From Nitrososphaerales archaeon (GTDB lineage: Archaea > Thermoproteota > Nitrososphaeria > Nitrososphaerales > Gagatemarchaeaceae): a DNA stretch of 10,768 nt. Location of the stretch: positions 1 through 10,768 of the forward strand of contig JASHVT010000121.1 in assembly GCA_030039515.1 (NCBI GenBank), given 5' to 3'. Below the pieces are notes generated by a model that searched no databases, was not told where the DNA came from, and saw only the letters and a program-made list of their open reading frames with translations. Shown here piece by piece: positions 1-6,524 of the stretch. Positions within the stretch are counted from its first letter, which is position 1. Every line of letters begins with the position of its first letter. The translations under genes were made by a program, and so were the position numbers.

Positions 1-1
1 C

Positions 2-160
2 GGGTTCGAGATCGAGGAAAGGACGGGCAGGCTCGTCGCGCTGTCCGCCACTGACAACCTGGTCAAGGGGGCGGCCGGGAACGCGATACAGTCGATGAAC
101 CTGATGCTGGGGCTCGACGAGAAGACAGGCCTCGGGATGGCGCCGCTCCATCCGGTGTAG
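2..160 (+). CDS. lysY: [LysW]-aminoadipate/glutamyl phosphate reductase, C-terminal end (partial)
   Basis: This is the last 52 codons and TAG stop of a gene whose start lies before the window. The peptide contains DNLVKGAAGNAIQSMNLM and then TGLG followed by a PLHPV end, the typical C-terminus of the ArgC/LysY family of N-acyl-gamma-glutamyl-phosphate reductases. These NADPH-dependent cytosolic enzymes reduce an acyl phosphate to a semialdehyde. The catalytic Cys and the nucleotide-binding domain are outside the window, so activity cannot be judged. It is called LysY rather than ArgC because lysZ follows after only 3 nt, and lysJ, lysW, lysX and lysK lie downstream. In that pathway it would reduce LysW-gamma-aminoadipyl phosphate, and possibly the glutamyl equivalent. 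The family is clear; the substrate rests on context. Confidence 0.85.
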   Translation, partial: GFEIEERTGRLVALSATDNLVKGAAGNAIQSMNLMLGLDEKTGLGMAPLHPV

Positions 161-163
161 CAC

Positions 164-973
164 ATGAGAATCGTCGTCAAAATAGGAGGCAGCCTCATGA
201 AGGAAGGGACGCCGGACTCCCTGGTCCGGGACGCGGCAGAGCTCTCAAGAAGAGAGCAGCTGCTGCTCGTCCACGGCGGAGGGGACGTGGTCACGGAGAC
301 CGCGAAGAAGCTGGGCAAGGAGCAACGGTTCATCGTCTCCCCCGACGGGATCAGGAGCAGGTACACCGACAGGGAGACGGCGGAGATCTATCAGATGGTC
401 ATGAGCGGTCTGCTCGCGAAGCGCCTGGTGCTCGCGCTGAACAGGGAGGGGGCGAACGGCGTCTCCCTATCAGGGGTAGACGCGTCCCTGCTCCAGGCGA
501 AGAGGAAGTCCAGGCTGGTCATAATGGACGACAGAGGGAGGAAGGTGGCCATCGACGGGGGCTACACGGGCAAGATACACGCCGTGGACGCCACGATAAT
601 AGACCTGCTATTGTCCAAGGGGCTGGTGCCCGTCGTCTCTCCAGTGGCCATAGGCGAGGAGTCAGAGCCTCTCAACGTAGACGGCGACAGGGCGGCTTCG
701 GCTCTGGCGACTGGGACCGGCGCAGACAGGATACTCTTTGCCACCGACGTCGACGGCCTTTCGCTCGAGGGCAGGCTGGTCACCCACCTCGACCCATCGG
801 AAGCATCATCAAGGCTTCCAAAGATAGGCTTCGGTATGCAGAAGAAGGTCATGGCCGCGGTGGAGGCGGTCAACGGCGGGGTCGGCGAGGCGATAATCTG
901 CTCGGGGACGAGGAGCGACCCTCTCGCCAGGGCCCTGGCGCACGAGAAGTGCACGGTGATCACCCAGCGATGA
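164..973 (+). CDS. lysZ: [LysW]-aminoadipate (or glutamate) kinase, LysZ
   Basis: A 269-residue amino-acid kinase of the ArgB/LysZ family, close to the usual length. It phosphorylates the side-chain carboxylate of 2-aminoadipate (or glutamate) carried on LysW, the second step of the carrier pathway. Visible motifs are VVKIGGS at residues 4-10 (phosphate-binding Lys6 and glycine loop), VHGGG at 36-40, SLSGVDASLL at 101-110, NVDGDRAASALA at 171-182 (the equivalent of the NINAD region of ArgB) and GFGMQKKVMAA at 222-232 with a conserved Lys near the end. The ATG start is 3 nt after the lysY stop, with GGTG at 154-157 as a weak Shine-Dalgarno. Its TGA overlaps the lysJ ATG (ATGA). An acetylglutamate kinase cannot be excluded from the protein alone, but the neighbouring lysW, lysX and lysK make LysZ far more likely. 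Confidence 0.92.
   Translation: MRIVVKIGGSLMKEGTPDSLVRDAAELSRREQLLLVHGGGDVVTETAKKLGKEQRFIVSPDGIRSRYTDRETAEIYQMVMSGLLAKRLVLALNREGANGVSLSGVDASLLQAKRKSRLVIMDDRGRKVAIDGGYTGKIHAVDATIIDLLLSKGLVPVVSPVAIGEESEPLNVDGDRAASALATGTGADRILFATDVDGLSLEGRLVTHLDPSEASSRLPKIGFGMQKKVMAAVEAVNGGVGEAIICSGTRSDPLARALAHEKCTVITQR
955..961 (+). promoter_or_regulatory. Shine-Dalgarno sequence deciding the lysJ start
   Basis: GGTGATC lies inside the end of lysZ, 8 nt before the ATG at 970. It is complementary to the conserved archaeal 16S rRNA 3' end (GATCACCTCC). It supports starting lysJ at 970 rather than at the in-frame ATG at 949, which would add a seven-residue extension (MHGDHPA) not typical of the family. Confidence 0.7.
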
Positions 974-2166
974 ACAGGTTCGAAGAACTGGAGGACTCCT
1001 ATGGGGTGGCCGCGTTCCAGAAGATGCCTCTGACCCTTGTCAGAGGGAAGGGCTCCCTGGTCTGGGACGCCGAGGGGAAGGAGTACATCGACTTCATGAC
1101 AGGTTATGGCGTGGCTCTCGTCGGCCATGCCAACGACCTTGTGATCAAGGCGATAGCCCAGCAGGCCTCGTCCCTCATCACATGCCACGGCTCCTTCTAC
1201 AACGACGCCAGGGCGGAGCTCTTCGAGAGGCTTGCAAAGATTGCGCCCAGAGGCCTCGGCAAGGCCCTGCTGACCAACAGCGGGACGGAGACCGTCGAAG
1301 CGGCGATCAAGCTGGCGCGGCGCCACACCGGGAGGAAGAAGATCGTCTCCATGAAGGGAGGGTTCCATGGCAAGACCTACGGGTCGCTTTCCGCGACATG
1401 GAACAGAAAGTACAGGGACCCGTTCGTGCCTCTCCTCGACGGCTTCGAGTTCGCGGACTACGGCGACCCCGAGTCCCTGGAACGTCTGGTGGGCCAGGAC
1501 ACTGCCGCCGTGCTGGCGGAGCCTATACAAGGGGAAAGCGGCATCTTGGTGCCTCCTGAAGGCTACTTCAGACAGGTCCGGGAGGTCTGCGACCGGGCAG
1601 GTGCGCTCCTCATCCTCGACGAGATACAGACCGGACTCGGCAGGACAGGGAAGATGTGGGCGTCCGAGCACTGGGGAGTGGTCCCGGACATCATGACCGT
1701 TTCCAAGGCCCTCGGCGGCGGCGTCCCGGTCGGAGCCGCCCTCACCAGGGACGACATAGCGTCGAGCCTGAAGGGAGGAGAGCACACGAGCACGTTCGCC
1801 GGCAACCCTCTCTCCTGCGCGGCTGCATCGGCGGCGCTCGACTTCATTGTCGAAAACGACCTCCCGGCCCGGGCGAGGGAGAAGGGAAAGGTGATGAAGG
1901 ACGGCCTGACGAGGATCGCCTCGGGCCACAAGCTGGCCAGGGAGGTGCGGGGCCTCGGGCTCATGCTGGCGCTGCAGACCAGGGTCGACATCCACTCGCT
2001 CCTTCTCGCGGCTGAGGAGAGGGGCGCCATCTTCGCGTACTCAGGCAGGGAGACTTTCAGGTTCCTACCCGCTCTTGTCATAGACGACGACCAGATCCGT
2101 AGAGGGCTCCAGATACTGGAGGGCGCCATCGGTGAAGAAGAGAAGAGAAGATTCCAACAGGACTGA
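970..2166 (+). CDS. lysJ: [LysW]-aminoadipate semialdehyde/glutamate semialdehyde transaminase, LysJ
   Basis: A 398-residue class III, PLP-dependent aminotransferase of the acetylornithine aminotransferase (ArgD/LysJ) family, at full family length. It converts the LysW-bound semialdehyde to LysW-bound lysine (or ornithine), normally with glutamate as amino donor. Motifs include NSGTETVEAAIKLAR from residue 103 (cofactor phosphate binding), GGFHGKTYGSL at 130-140, LDEIQTGLGRTG at 216-227 (Asp217 for the pyridine nitrogen, Gln220), VSKALGGG with the predicted Schiff-base Lys246, and HTSTFAGNPLSCAAA, whose Thr contacts the phosphate of the partner subunit. The ATG at 970 is chosen because it overlaps the lysZ stop and has a Shine-Dalgarno match. 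The 3' end overlaps the next gene by 35 bp. ArgD is the alternative name by homology; the lys context favours LysJ, perhaps serving both pathways. Confidence 0.92.
   Translation: MNRFEELEDSYGVAAFQKMPLTLVRGKGSLVWDAEGKEYIDFMTGYGVALVGHANDLVIKAIAQQASSLITCHGSFYNDARAELFERLAKIAPRGLGKALLTNSGTETVEAAIKLARRHTGRKKIVSMKGGFHGKTYGSLSATWNRKYRDPFVPLLDGFEFADYGDPESLERLVGQDTAAVLAEPIQGESGILVPPEGYFRQVREVCDRAGALLILDEIQTGLGRTGKMWASEHWGVVPDIMTVSKALGGGVPVGAALTRDDIASSLKGGEHTSTFAGNPLSCAAASAALDFIVENDLPARAREKGKVMKDGLTRIASGHKLAREVRGLGLMLALQTRVDIHSLLLAAEERGAIFAYSGRETFRFLPALVIDDDQIRRGLQILEGAIGEEEKRRFQQD
2118..2122 (+). promoter_or_regulatory. Shine-Dalgarno sequence for the GTG start of the Lrp regulator
   Basis: GGAGG inside the end of lysJ, 9 nt before the GTG at 2132. 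It makes translation from this GTG credible although the frame overlaps lysJ by 35 bp, and suggests translational coupling. Confidence 0.65.
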
Positions 2167-2566
2167 CGAGCTGCTGCTGGGCCTCCTGAGGGCGAACTCC
2201 AGGGCCTCGAACACAGAGCTCGCTCGAAAGCTCAGCCTCTCCGAGTCGGCCGTCAGGCGCAGGATCTCCAACCTGACGGCGAGCGGCAAGATACAGAAGT
2301 TCACCATCGACGTGGACGACAGGGAGCTATCCAGCGCGATAACCTGGGTCTCGGTGAGGCCATCCGTCCCCACCAAACAGGTTAGCGAGAGGATACGAGC
2401 CGTGAAAGGAGTAGAGGCGATCTACGAGACGGCGGGGCAGTTCGACATCGCCGTGATCGTCAAAGGTTCGGATATCGTCGAGGTCAACGCGACGGTCGAA
2501 AATATCCGCCGCGTCGAGGGCGTAATCAATACGAATACTGCCATGGTGTTGCGCACAATTCGCTAA
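2132..2566 (+). CDS. lysM: Lrp/AsnC-family transcriptional regulator (LysM-like)
   Basis: A 144-residue regulator of the Lrp/AsnC (feast/famine) family. Residues about 12-57 form the N-terminal winged helix-turn-helix: DELLLGLLRANSRASNTEL, then LARKLSLSESAVRRRISNL as the recognition region. Residues about 68-140 form the RAM/AsnC ligand-binding domain, seen in VKGVEAIYETAGQFDIAVIV and a C-terminal VEGVINTNTAMVL strand. The start is GTG, backed by GGAGG. Family members form dimers or octamers whose DNA binding responds to an amino acid. In Sulfolobus, LysM within the lys cluster activates the pathway and is relieved of this by lysine. The position here, between lysJ and lysW and just before a promoter, suggests the same job, acting on the lysW promoter. 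The family is certain; the ligand (lysine or arginine) and target are inferred. The symbol is given by analogy. Confidence 0.85.
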   Translation: MKKRREDSNRTDELLLGLLRANSRASNTELARKLSLSESAVRRRISNLTASGKIQKFTIDVDDRELSSAITWVSVRPSVPTKQVSERIRAVKGVEAIYETAGQFDIAVIVKGSDIVEVNATVENIRRVEGVINTNTAMVLRTIR

Positions 2567-2582
2567 CATCGTCTGAATATCG

Positions 2583-2590
2583 TTATAGAA
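2583..2590 (+). promoter_or_regulatory. TATA (box A) promoter element for lysW-lysX-lysK-argF
   Basis: TTATAGAA is centred about 28 nt before the lysW ATG, in the 47-bp gap after the regulator gene. At this spacing archaeal transcription would begin at or next to the ATG, giving a leaderless mRNA, which fits the absence of a Shine-Dalgarno before lysW. It implies that lysW onward can be transcribed separately from lysYZJM. The regulator may bind in this gap, but I see no clear operator palindrome. Confidence 0.55.
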
Positions 2591-2613
2591 GCCGGCACAA
2601 GCTCGGCAGCAAG

Positions 2614-2784
2614 ATGAACTGCCTAGAGTGCGACGCCCAGGTCGCCGTGCCTTCGGACGCGATCCAAGGAGAGATCCTCACCTGCAGGGAGTGCGGGACG
2701 TCATTCGAACTGGTCAGGACAGGGTCCGAAGGTCTCTTCGCTCTCCAGCCGGCCGAGCTGGAAGAAGAAGACTGGGGCGAGTAG
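2614..2784 (+). CDS. lysW: Amino-group carrier protein LysW
   Basis: A small, easily missed gene of 56 codons plus TAG. The protein begins MNCLECDAQ and ends ELEEEDWGE. Two CxxC pairs, Cys3/Cys6 and Cys24/Cys27, match the zinc-binding N-terminal domain of LysW. The acidic tail ends in the diagnostic EDWGE motif, whose terminal glutamate (Glu56) receives 2-aminoadipate, or glutamate in the arginine branch, through its gamma-carboxyl. The Thermus protein has 54 residues, so this one is full length. LysW shields the amino group of the intermediate and presents it to LysX, LysZ, LysY, LysJ and LysK in turn through its negative surface. The ATG at 2614 is the only sensible start and keeps both Cys pairs. 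The stop must follow Glu directly for function, which rules out productive read-through into lysX. All key residues are present. Confidence 0.96.
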   Translation: MNCLECDAQVAVPSDAIQGEILTCRECGTSFELVRTGSEGLFALQPAELEEEDWGE

Positions 2785-2791
2785 GAAAACG

Positions 2792-3628
2792 ACGTCGTTT
2801 TCACTCCTTTACGACACGATCCGCTGGGAGGAGAAGGCGATCGTCGCCGCAGCCAACAAGCGCGGGGTGAAGGTCGACTTAGTGGACTCAAAGGACCTTA
2901 CGGTCGAGCTAGGCGAGGGCGCCGAAGGCCTCGTGCTCCAAAGATGCGTCAGCTACTTCCGCAACGTCCACTCCACGGCGGCGCTCGAATACGGAGGCAG
3001 CAGGGTGGTCAACAGGTTCTCGTGCGCATGGATCTGCGGTAACAAGCTCTTCGGCAGCCTGGAGCTGGTGAAGCACGGGATCCCGACGCCAAGGACGGTC
3101 CTCGCCCTGTCCGAGGGTTCGGCCCTGAGGTCCATCGACGAGATGGGCTATCCGGTCGTCATGAAACCGGTCGTCGGGAGCTGGGGGAGGCTCTCAGCTT
3201 TGCTCAGGGACGGGGACGCGGCGAAGGCGGTGGTCGAGGACAGGGAATACATGTTCCCACTGTACCAGGTCTACTACCTCCAGGAATTCATCAGGAGACC
3301 GCCACGCGACATAAGGTCCTTCGTGATCGGAGGCAGGACCGTGGCCGCCATCTACAGGAACTCGGACGGGAAGGACTGGCGGACCAACACTGCGCGGGGC
3401 GGGCGCGCCGCGGCCTGCAAGGTGGGAAAGGAGCTCGACGACCTGTCAGCAAAGGCAGCCGAGGCAGTCGGAGGCGAAATCGTGGGCGTCGACCTGATGG
3501 AGTCGGCAGACGGCCTGCTCGTCCACGAGGTCAACGGCACCACAGAGTTCAAGAACACTGTCCCAGCCACAGGAGTCGACATCCCGGGATTGATAGTCGA
3601 GTACCTGTCCGACGTACAGAGAAGATGA
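2792..3628 (+). CDS. lysX: LysW-2-aminoadipate (glutamate) ligase LysX, ATP-grasp; start codon unclear
   Basis: ATP-grasp ligase that joins the amino group of 2-aminoadipate (or glutamate) to the C-terminal Glu of LysW. Counting from codon 2792, motifs are SLLYDTIRWEEKAI at 4-17 (N-terminal strand and helix), LQRCVS at 49-54, VVNR at 72-75, VVMKPVVGSWGR at 122-133 (ATP-binding Lys and loop), YYLQEF at 161-166, TNTARGGRA at 198-206, VDLMES at 233-238 and HEVNGTTEFKN at 245-255 (metal and substrate region). From 2792 the protein has 278 residues, against 280 in Thermus LysX. The first ATG, GTG or TTG in this frame is GTG 2867 (253 residues), which would delete the conserved N-terminus. The frame is open back to 2627 with none of these codons, so initiation may be at ACG 2792 or 2789, or a base is wrong here. 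The function is firm; the 5' boundary is provisional. It overlaps lysK by ATGA. Confidence 0.88.
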   Translation, partial: TSFSLLYDTIRWEEKAIVAAANKRGVKVDLVDSKDLTVELGEGAEGLVLQRCVSYFRNVHSTAALEYGGSRVVNRFSCAWICGNKLFGSLELVKHGIPTPRTVLALSEGSALRSIDEMGYPVVMKPVVGSWGRLSALLRDGDAAKAVVEDREYMFPLYQVYYLQEFIRRPPRDIRSFVIGGRTVAAIYRNSDGKDWRTNTARGGRAAACKVGKELDDLSAKAAEAVGGEIVGVDLMESADGLLVHEVNGTTEFKNTVPATGVDIPGLIVEYLSDVQRR

Positions 3629-4719
3629 AGCGCGACCGAAGGGACCCAATCGCCCTGCTGGTCGACTCTCTGAGGATCTATTCCCCGACCACGAGGGAAG
3701 GCGCGCTGGGGGAGTTTCTCTGCGAAGAGATGGAGAGTCTGGGCTACTCGAAGGTCAGAACCGACGGCGCCGGCAACGCCATCGGGAGGATCGGGAGCGG
3801 CAAGGTCAGGCTGCTGCTCTGCGGGCACATGGACACCGTCCCCGGCGAGCTGAAGGTTAGACGTACGAAGGAGTCGGTATCGGGGAGGGGCGCGTCCGAC
3901 GCGAAGTCACCCCTCTGCGCGCTCATGCTGGCGGGCTCGAGGGCCATGGACTCCGGCGTCCAGGTGACCTTCGCCGGCGCGACGGAGGAGGAGGGCGCCG
4001 GGAGAGGGGTCGAGGAGCTAATCAGGAGCGCCGCGAAGTACGACTATGCCGTCTTCGGCGAACCGAGCGGAGCCCACAAGATAACCATAGGGTACAGGGG
4101 CAGGGTGAGCGTGAACGTCCTAGTCCGGACGCAGGGCGGCCACGCGGGCTCTCCATGGGCCCACGAAAACGCCTTCGACGAGTTCTGTTCCGTGCTCTCC
4201 AGGCTCAGAGAATACGAGGCATCCAGGACGGTCGCAGGAGACCACTTCAGGTCGGTCTCGCTCTCTCCCACAATCGTCAGCGCAGGGTCCTTCCACAACG
4301 TGGTCCCCAGCCGCTGCGAGGCCACGCTCGACCTGAGGGTGCCTCCCGGGACTCTCGCGCAGGACGTGCTGAAGGACATCTCTTCGATCGCCACGGCCGG
4401 GGCGAGGGTCGAAGTGACTCCGGGCGAGGCGACGGAGGCATACGAAGCCGAGCCTTCCTCGGTGCTCGTGAGAGCATTCCAAAGGGCTATCTTGCTCGCC
4501 ATCAGGGCTAAGCCGGCCTTGGTCAGAAAGACGGGGACCGGAGACATGAACACCTTCGCCCAGAAGAGAGGCGTGCCTTGCATAACCTACGGGCCCGGCG
4601 ACCCGACGACGAGCCACACAGACCACGAGACCGTGGATGTCCGCGACTATCTGAACAGCATAGAGGTAATCTCAGAGGCTATCTCCCAGCTCGGGAAGCT
4701 GTCCGAGGGACTCGCTTGA
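3625..4719 (+). CDS. lysK: [LysW]-lysine/[LysW]-ornithine hydrolase LysK (M20 metallopeptidase)
   Basis: A 364-residue M20-family metal-dependent hydrolase that cleaves lysine (or ornithine) from LysW, the last carrier step. The di-zinc/cobalt site is visible: GHMDTVPGEL with His68 and Asp70, GRGASDAKSP with the bridging Asp92, ATEEEGAGRG with the catalytic and metal-binding glutamates at 121-123, FGEPSG with Glu146, and SHTDHE near the C-terminus with His331 as likely last ligand. GGHAGSPW and HENAFDEF mark the dimerisation-lid region usual in ArgE/DapE/LysK. The start ATG overlaps the lysX stop (ATGA). The stop TGA overlaps the argF TTG. The length suits LysK and the ligand set looks complete. 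DapE or ArgE would be the alternatives by family, but no succinyl- or acetyl-dependent genes are nearby. Direct coupling to argF suggests that ornithine release matters in this organism. Confidence 0.92.
   Translation: MKRDRRDPIALLVDSLRIYSPTTREGALGEFLCEEMESLGYSKVRTDGAGNAIGRIGSGKVRLLLCGHMDTVPGELKVRRTKESVSGRGASDAKSPLCALMLAGSRAMDSGVQVTFAGATEEEGAGRGVEELIRSAAKYDYAVFGEPSGAHKITIGYRGRVSVNVLVRTQGGHAGSPWAHENAFDEFCSVLSRLREYEASRTVAGDHFRSVSLSPTIVSAGSFHNVVPSRCEATLDLRVPPGTLAQDVLKDISSIATAGARVEVTPGEATEAYEAEPSSVLVRAFQRAILLAIRAKPALVRKTGTGDMNTFAQKRGVPCITYGPGDPTTSHTDHETVDVRDYLNSIEVISEAISQLGKLSEGLA
4705..4710 (+). promoter_or_regulatory. Shine-Dalgarno sequence deciding the argF TTG start
   Basis: GAGGGA inside the end of lysK, 5 nt before the TTG at 4716. 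With the TTGA stop/start overlap it supports initiation at this TTG. The longer reading frame from 4578 would add 46 residues that are only the lysK sequence read in another frame and match no carbamoyltransferase N-terminus. Confidence 0.65.
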
Positions 4720-5672
4720 AGGGCAAGGACTTCCTCACGCTCGCCGAAATGACTCCGCCCGACCTGGAGTCTGTGCTGAGCCTCTCCGCGGCCCTGAAGA
4801 AGGGACGGGCTGCCGGCGCCGGCTCCACGGTGCTGAAGGGGAAGAGCGTCGCCATGATCTTTGAGAAACCCAGCACCAGGACCAGGGTCAGCTTCCAGGT
4901 CGCCATCTCGGAACTCGGCGGTAACCCGGTGAGCCTGAGCTCCAGCGAGCTTCAGTTAGGTCGCGGAGAGACGATCGAAGACACGGGCATGGTCCTCTCC
5001 AGGTACGTCCGCTGCATGATGGCCAGGGTCAACTCCCACGCCAGCGTGGTGAAGCTCGCGAAAGCGTCTTCCGTTCCAGTGATAAACGGCCTCAGCGACC
5101 TATACCATCCGGTGCAGATTCTCGCAGACCTGCTCACTCTCAGCGAGCGCAAGGGCAGGCTGAAGGGCCTCAGGGTGGGCTGGGTCGGAGACGGGGACAA
5201 CGTCTGCAACTCCTGGGCGATAGGCGCCGCGCTCACCGGCATCCACTTCGTCGCCGCCACCCCGCCCGGCTACGAGCCCTCGGGAGAGGCCATCAAAGAC
5301 GCGAAGCACATAGCAACGAAGACAGGAGCGCAGATCCGCGCCGGGACCGACCCCGAGGAAGCGGTCAAGGGAGCCGACTGCGTCATAACCGACACGTTCG
5401 TCTCCATGGGGCTGGAAGCGGAGAGAGACAGGAGGGCGCGGGCCTTCCTCCCCAGATACCAGGTGAGCGCGCCGGTGATGTCGGCGGCCAAGAGCGACGC
5501 CATCTTCATGCACTGCCTCCCGGCCCACAGGGGCGAGGAGGTCACGGCGGACGTCATCGACGGTCCCAGCTCTGCGGTGTTCGACGAGGCCGAGAACAGG
5601 CTCCACACGACCAAGGCGCTGCTCTGCTTCCTGACGCTCGCTCCGAGGGAGTTCTCGAAGCTCAGGTTCTGA
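4716..5672 (+). CDS. argF: Ornithine carbamoyltransferase
   Basis: A 318-residue carbamoyltransferase that converts ornithine and carbamoyl phosphate to citrulline, the first step specific to arginine after ornithine. The carbamoyl-phosphate site is FEKPSTRTRVSF with STRTR at 53-57, plus HPVQ at 131-134. The ornithine side shows DGDNVCNSW at 159-167 (many homologues have GNN where this has GDN), DTFVSMG at 226-232 (the SMG loop of ornithine rather than aspartate enzymes) and FMHCLPAHRG at 264-273 with the catalytic Cys. Length is normal for the trimeric enzyme. The start is TTG, fused to the lysK stop (TTGA) and preceded by GAGGGA. The 3' end overlaps the convergent dtdA gene by 11 bp. Its place as last gene of the LysW cluster suggests that ornithine comes from the same carrier system. 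Putrescine or knotted-fold carbamoyltransferases are unlikely given these motifs. Confidence 0.93.
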   Translation: MKGKDFLTLAEMTPPDLESVLSLSAALKKGRAAGAGSTVLKGKSVAMIFEKPSTRTRVSFQVAISELGGNPVSLSSSELQLGRGETIEDTGMVLSRYVRCMMARVNSHASVVKLAKASSVPVINGLSDLYHPVQILADLLTLSERKGRLKGLRVGWVGDGDNVCNSWAIGAALTGIHFVAATPPGYEPSGEAIKDAKHIATKTGAQIRAGTDPEEAVKGADCVITDTFVSMGLEAERDRRARAFLPRYQVSAPVMSAAKSDAIFMHCLPAHRGEEVTADVIDGPSSAVFDEAENRLHTTKALLCFLTLAPREFSKLRF

Positions 5673-6501
5673 GGACTTCCAGTCCGAACCTCGAGACCAG
5701 ATCGACGATCCTCCCCTTCTGGGGTCCCAGGCCCTTCCAGTCGAGAGCCGCGTACCTCACCGGGGCACCAGTCCTCTGGATCATCTGGCCCAGCATGGCT
5801 TCGTCCACGTGCTCGAGCGAGTGTTTGGGAACGATGAACGAGAAGGCGACCTCGCCTTCGAGCTCCAGCTTCGTGAACCTCTCGGGATAGTGCGTCCCTC
5901 CAAGGCCTATCGCCACGTCCCCCCAGACAGACCTCTGAGTCAGGCTCTCCGTCAGAGCCTCGGCCACGACAGCGGCCGCGCGCCTGTCGCCCCAGTTGCT
6001 CTCCGAAGACCCGATCTCCACGAACGTGACCGGCCTGTTCAAGGACGTCGGGCCATGATGGGTCGCCTCCAGCGTTATCTCGTAGCCAGGCACTCGCTCG
6101 CGCCTTCTGCTCAGAGACATCATGTAGTTCTTGAGCAACATGGGATCGGACCTGCCGAGCTCTCTAGGCGAGCCCCCGAACTCCGCATCCGTCGAGAGGT
6201 TGCCAGTCGTATGAGCGGTGAGCGAAGCTATTCCAGACGCCGCGCTGTGCCTCGACAGGAAGACGTATGCCAGGGGATTGAAATACTTGTCAAGGTCAGG
6301 AGGGAACACTATCTTCTCCTCGAACACGGCGAGCAAGAGAGACCCCTTCTGATGGACCGGCCTGCCGAAGAGGTCCACTCCGGTGGACTCGAACCCCTGC
6401 CCGCTCACCATCGCGTCCGCGAGGGTCCTGGACGCCAGGTCGGAAGCCGAGGCCACGATGACAGTCGCCGGTTCTCCACGAGGGCTGTCGCCCGGGTCCA
6501 T
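5662..6501 (-). CDS. dtdA: D-aminoacyl-tRNA deacylase, archaeal/plant type (DTD2, GEK1 family)
   Basis: A 279-residue protein of the DTD2/GEK1 family, which hydrolyses D-amino acids from mischarged tRNA in the cytosol; plant and archaeal members also clear aldehyde-modified aminoacyl-tRNA. It is unrelated in fold to bacterial DTD1. Recognisable features are the N-terminal VIVASASDLASRTLADAM at 14-31, FLSRHSAASGIASLTAHTTGN at 81-101 (given in family alignments as SRH and HT.GN), EATHHGPTS at 145-153, VEIGSSESNWGD at 161-172 and GLGGTHYPERFT at 199-210. The histidine-rich pieces fit the zinc-binding pattern of the family. ATG 6501 is taken as the start because a box A lies 27 nt upstream; the first dozen residues look like a short extension. 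It converges on argF (11-bp overlap) and diverges from the peptidase gene. The family call is strong. Confidence 0.92.
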   Translation of the reverse strand: MDPGDSPRGEPATVIVASASDLASRTLADAMVSGQGFESTGVDLFGRPVHQKGSLLLAVFEEKIVFPPDLDKYFNPLAYVFLSRHSAASGIASLTAHTTGNLSTDAEFGGSPRELGRSDPMLLKNYMMSLSRRRERVPGYEITLEATHHGPTSLNRPVTFVEIGSSESNWGDRRAAAVVAEALTESLTQRSVWGDVAIGLGGTHYPERFTKLELEGEVAFSFIVPKHSLEHVDEAMLGQMIQRTGAPVRYAALDWKGLGPQKGRIVDLVSRFGLEVLRT

Positions 6502-6524
6502 CGGCTCCGGCTCGAAACCGGCGG

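Noticed and set aside
949..969. Upstream ATG as the lysJ start.
   Set aside because: It adds seven residues unlike the family. The ATG at 970 has a well-placed GGTGATC and the ATGA overlap usual in this operon.
562..1995. A 477-codon minus-strand frame opposite lysZ and lysJ.
   Set aside because: It spans the boundary of two clear genes, its peptide is low-complexity Arg/Gly/Leu-rich with no recognisable domain, and long antisense frames are expected in GC-rich coding DNA.
2628..2870. An 80-codon plus-strand frame over lysW and the lysX start.
   Set aside because: It is out of frame with both genes, dominated by Arg and Gly, and lysW is strongly supported on the same bases.
2614..3628. LysW-LysX fusion by frameshift or read-through.
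   Set aside because: LysW needs a free C-terminal Glu in EDWGE to act as carrier, and its TAG follows directly. A fusion product would not work in the known chemistry, although low-level frameshifting cannot be excluded.
4578..4715. Long N-terminal extension of argF.
   Set aside because: The extension is lysK read in another frame, Arg/Pro-rich, and absent from carbamoyltransferases. TTG 4716 with GAGGGA gives the normal N-terminus.
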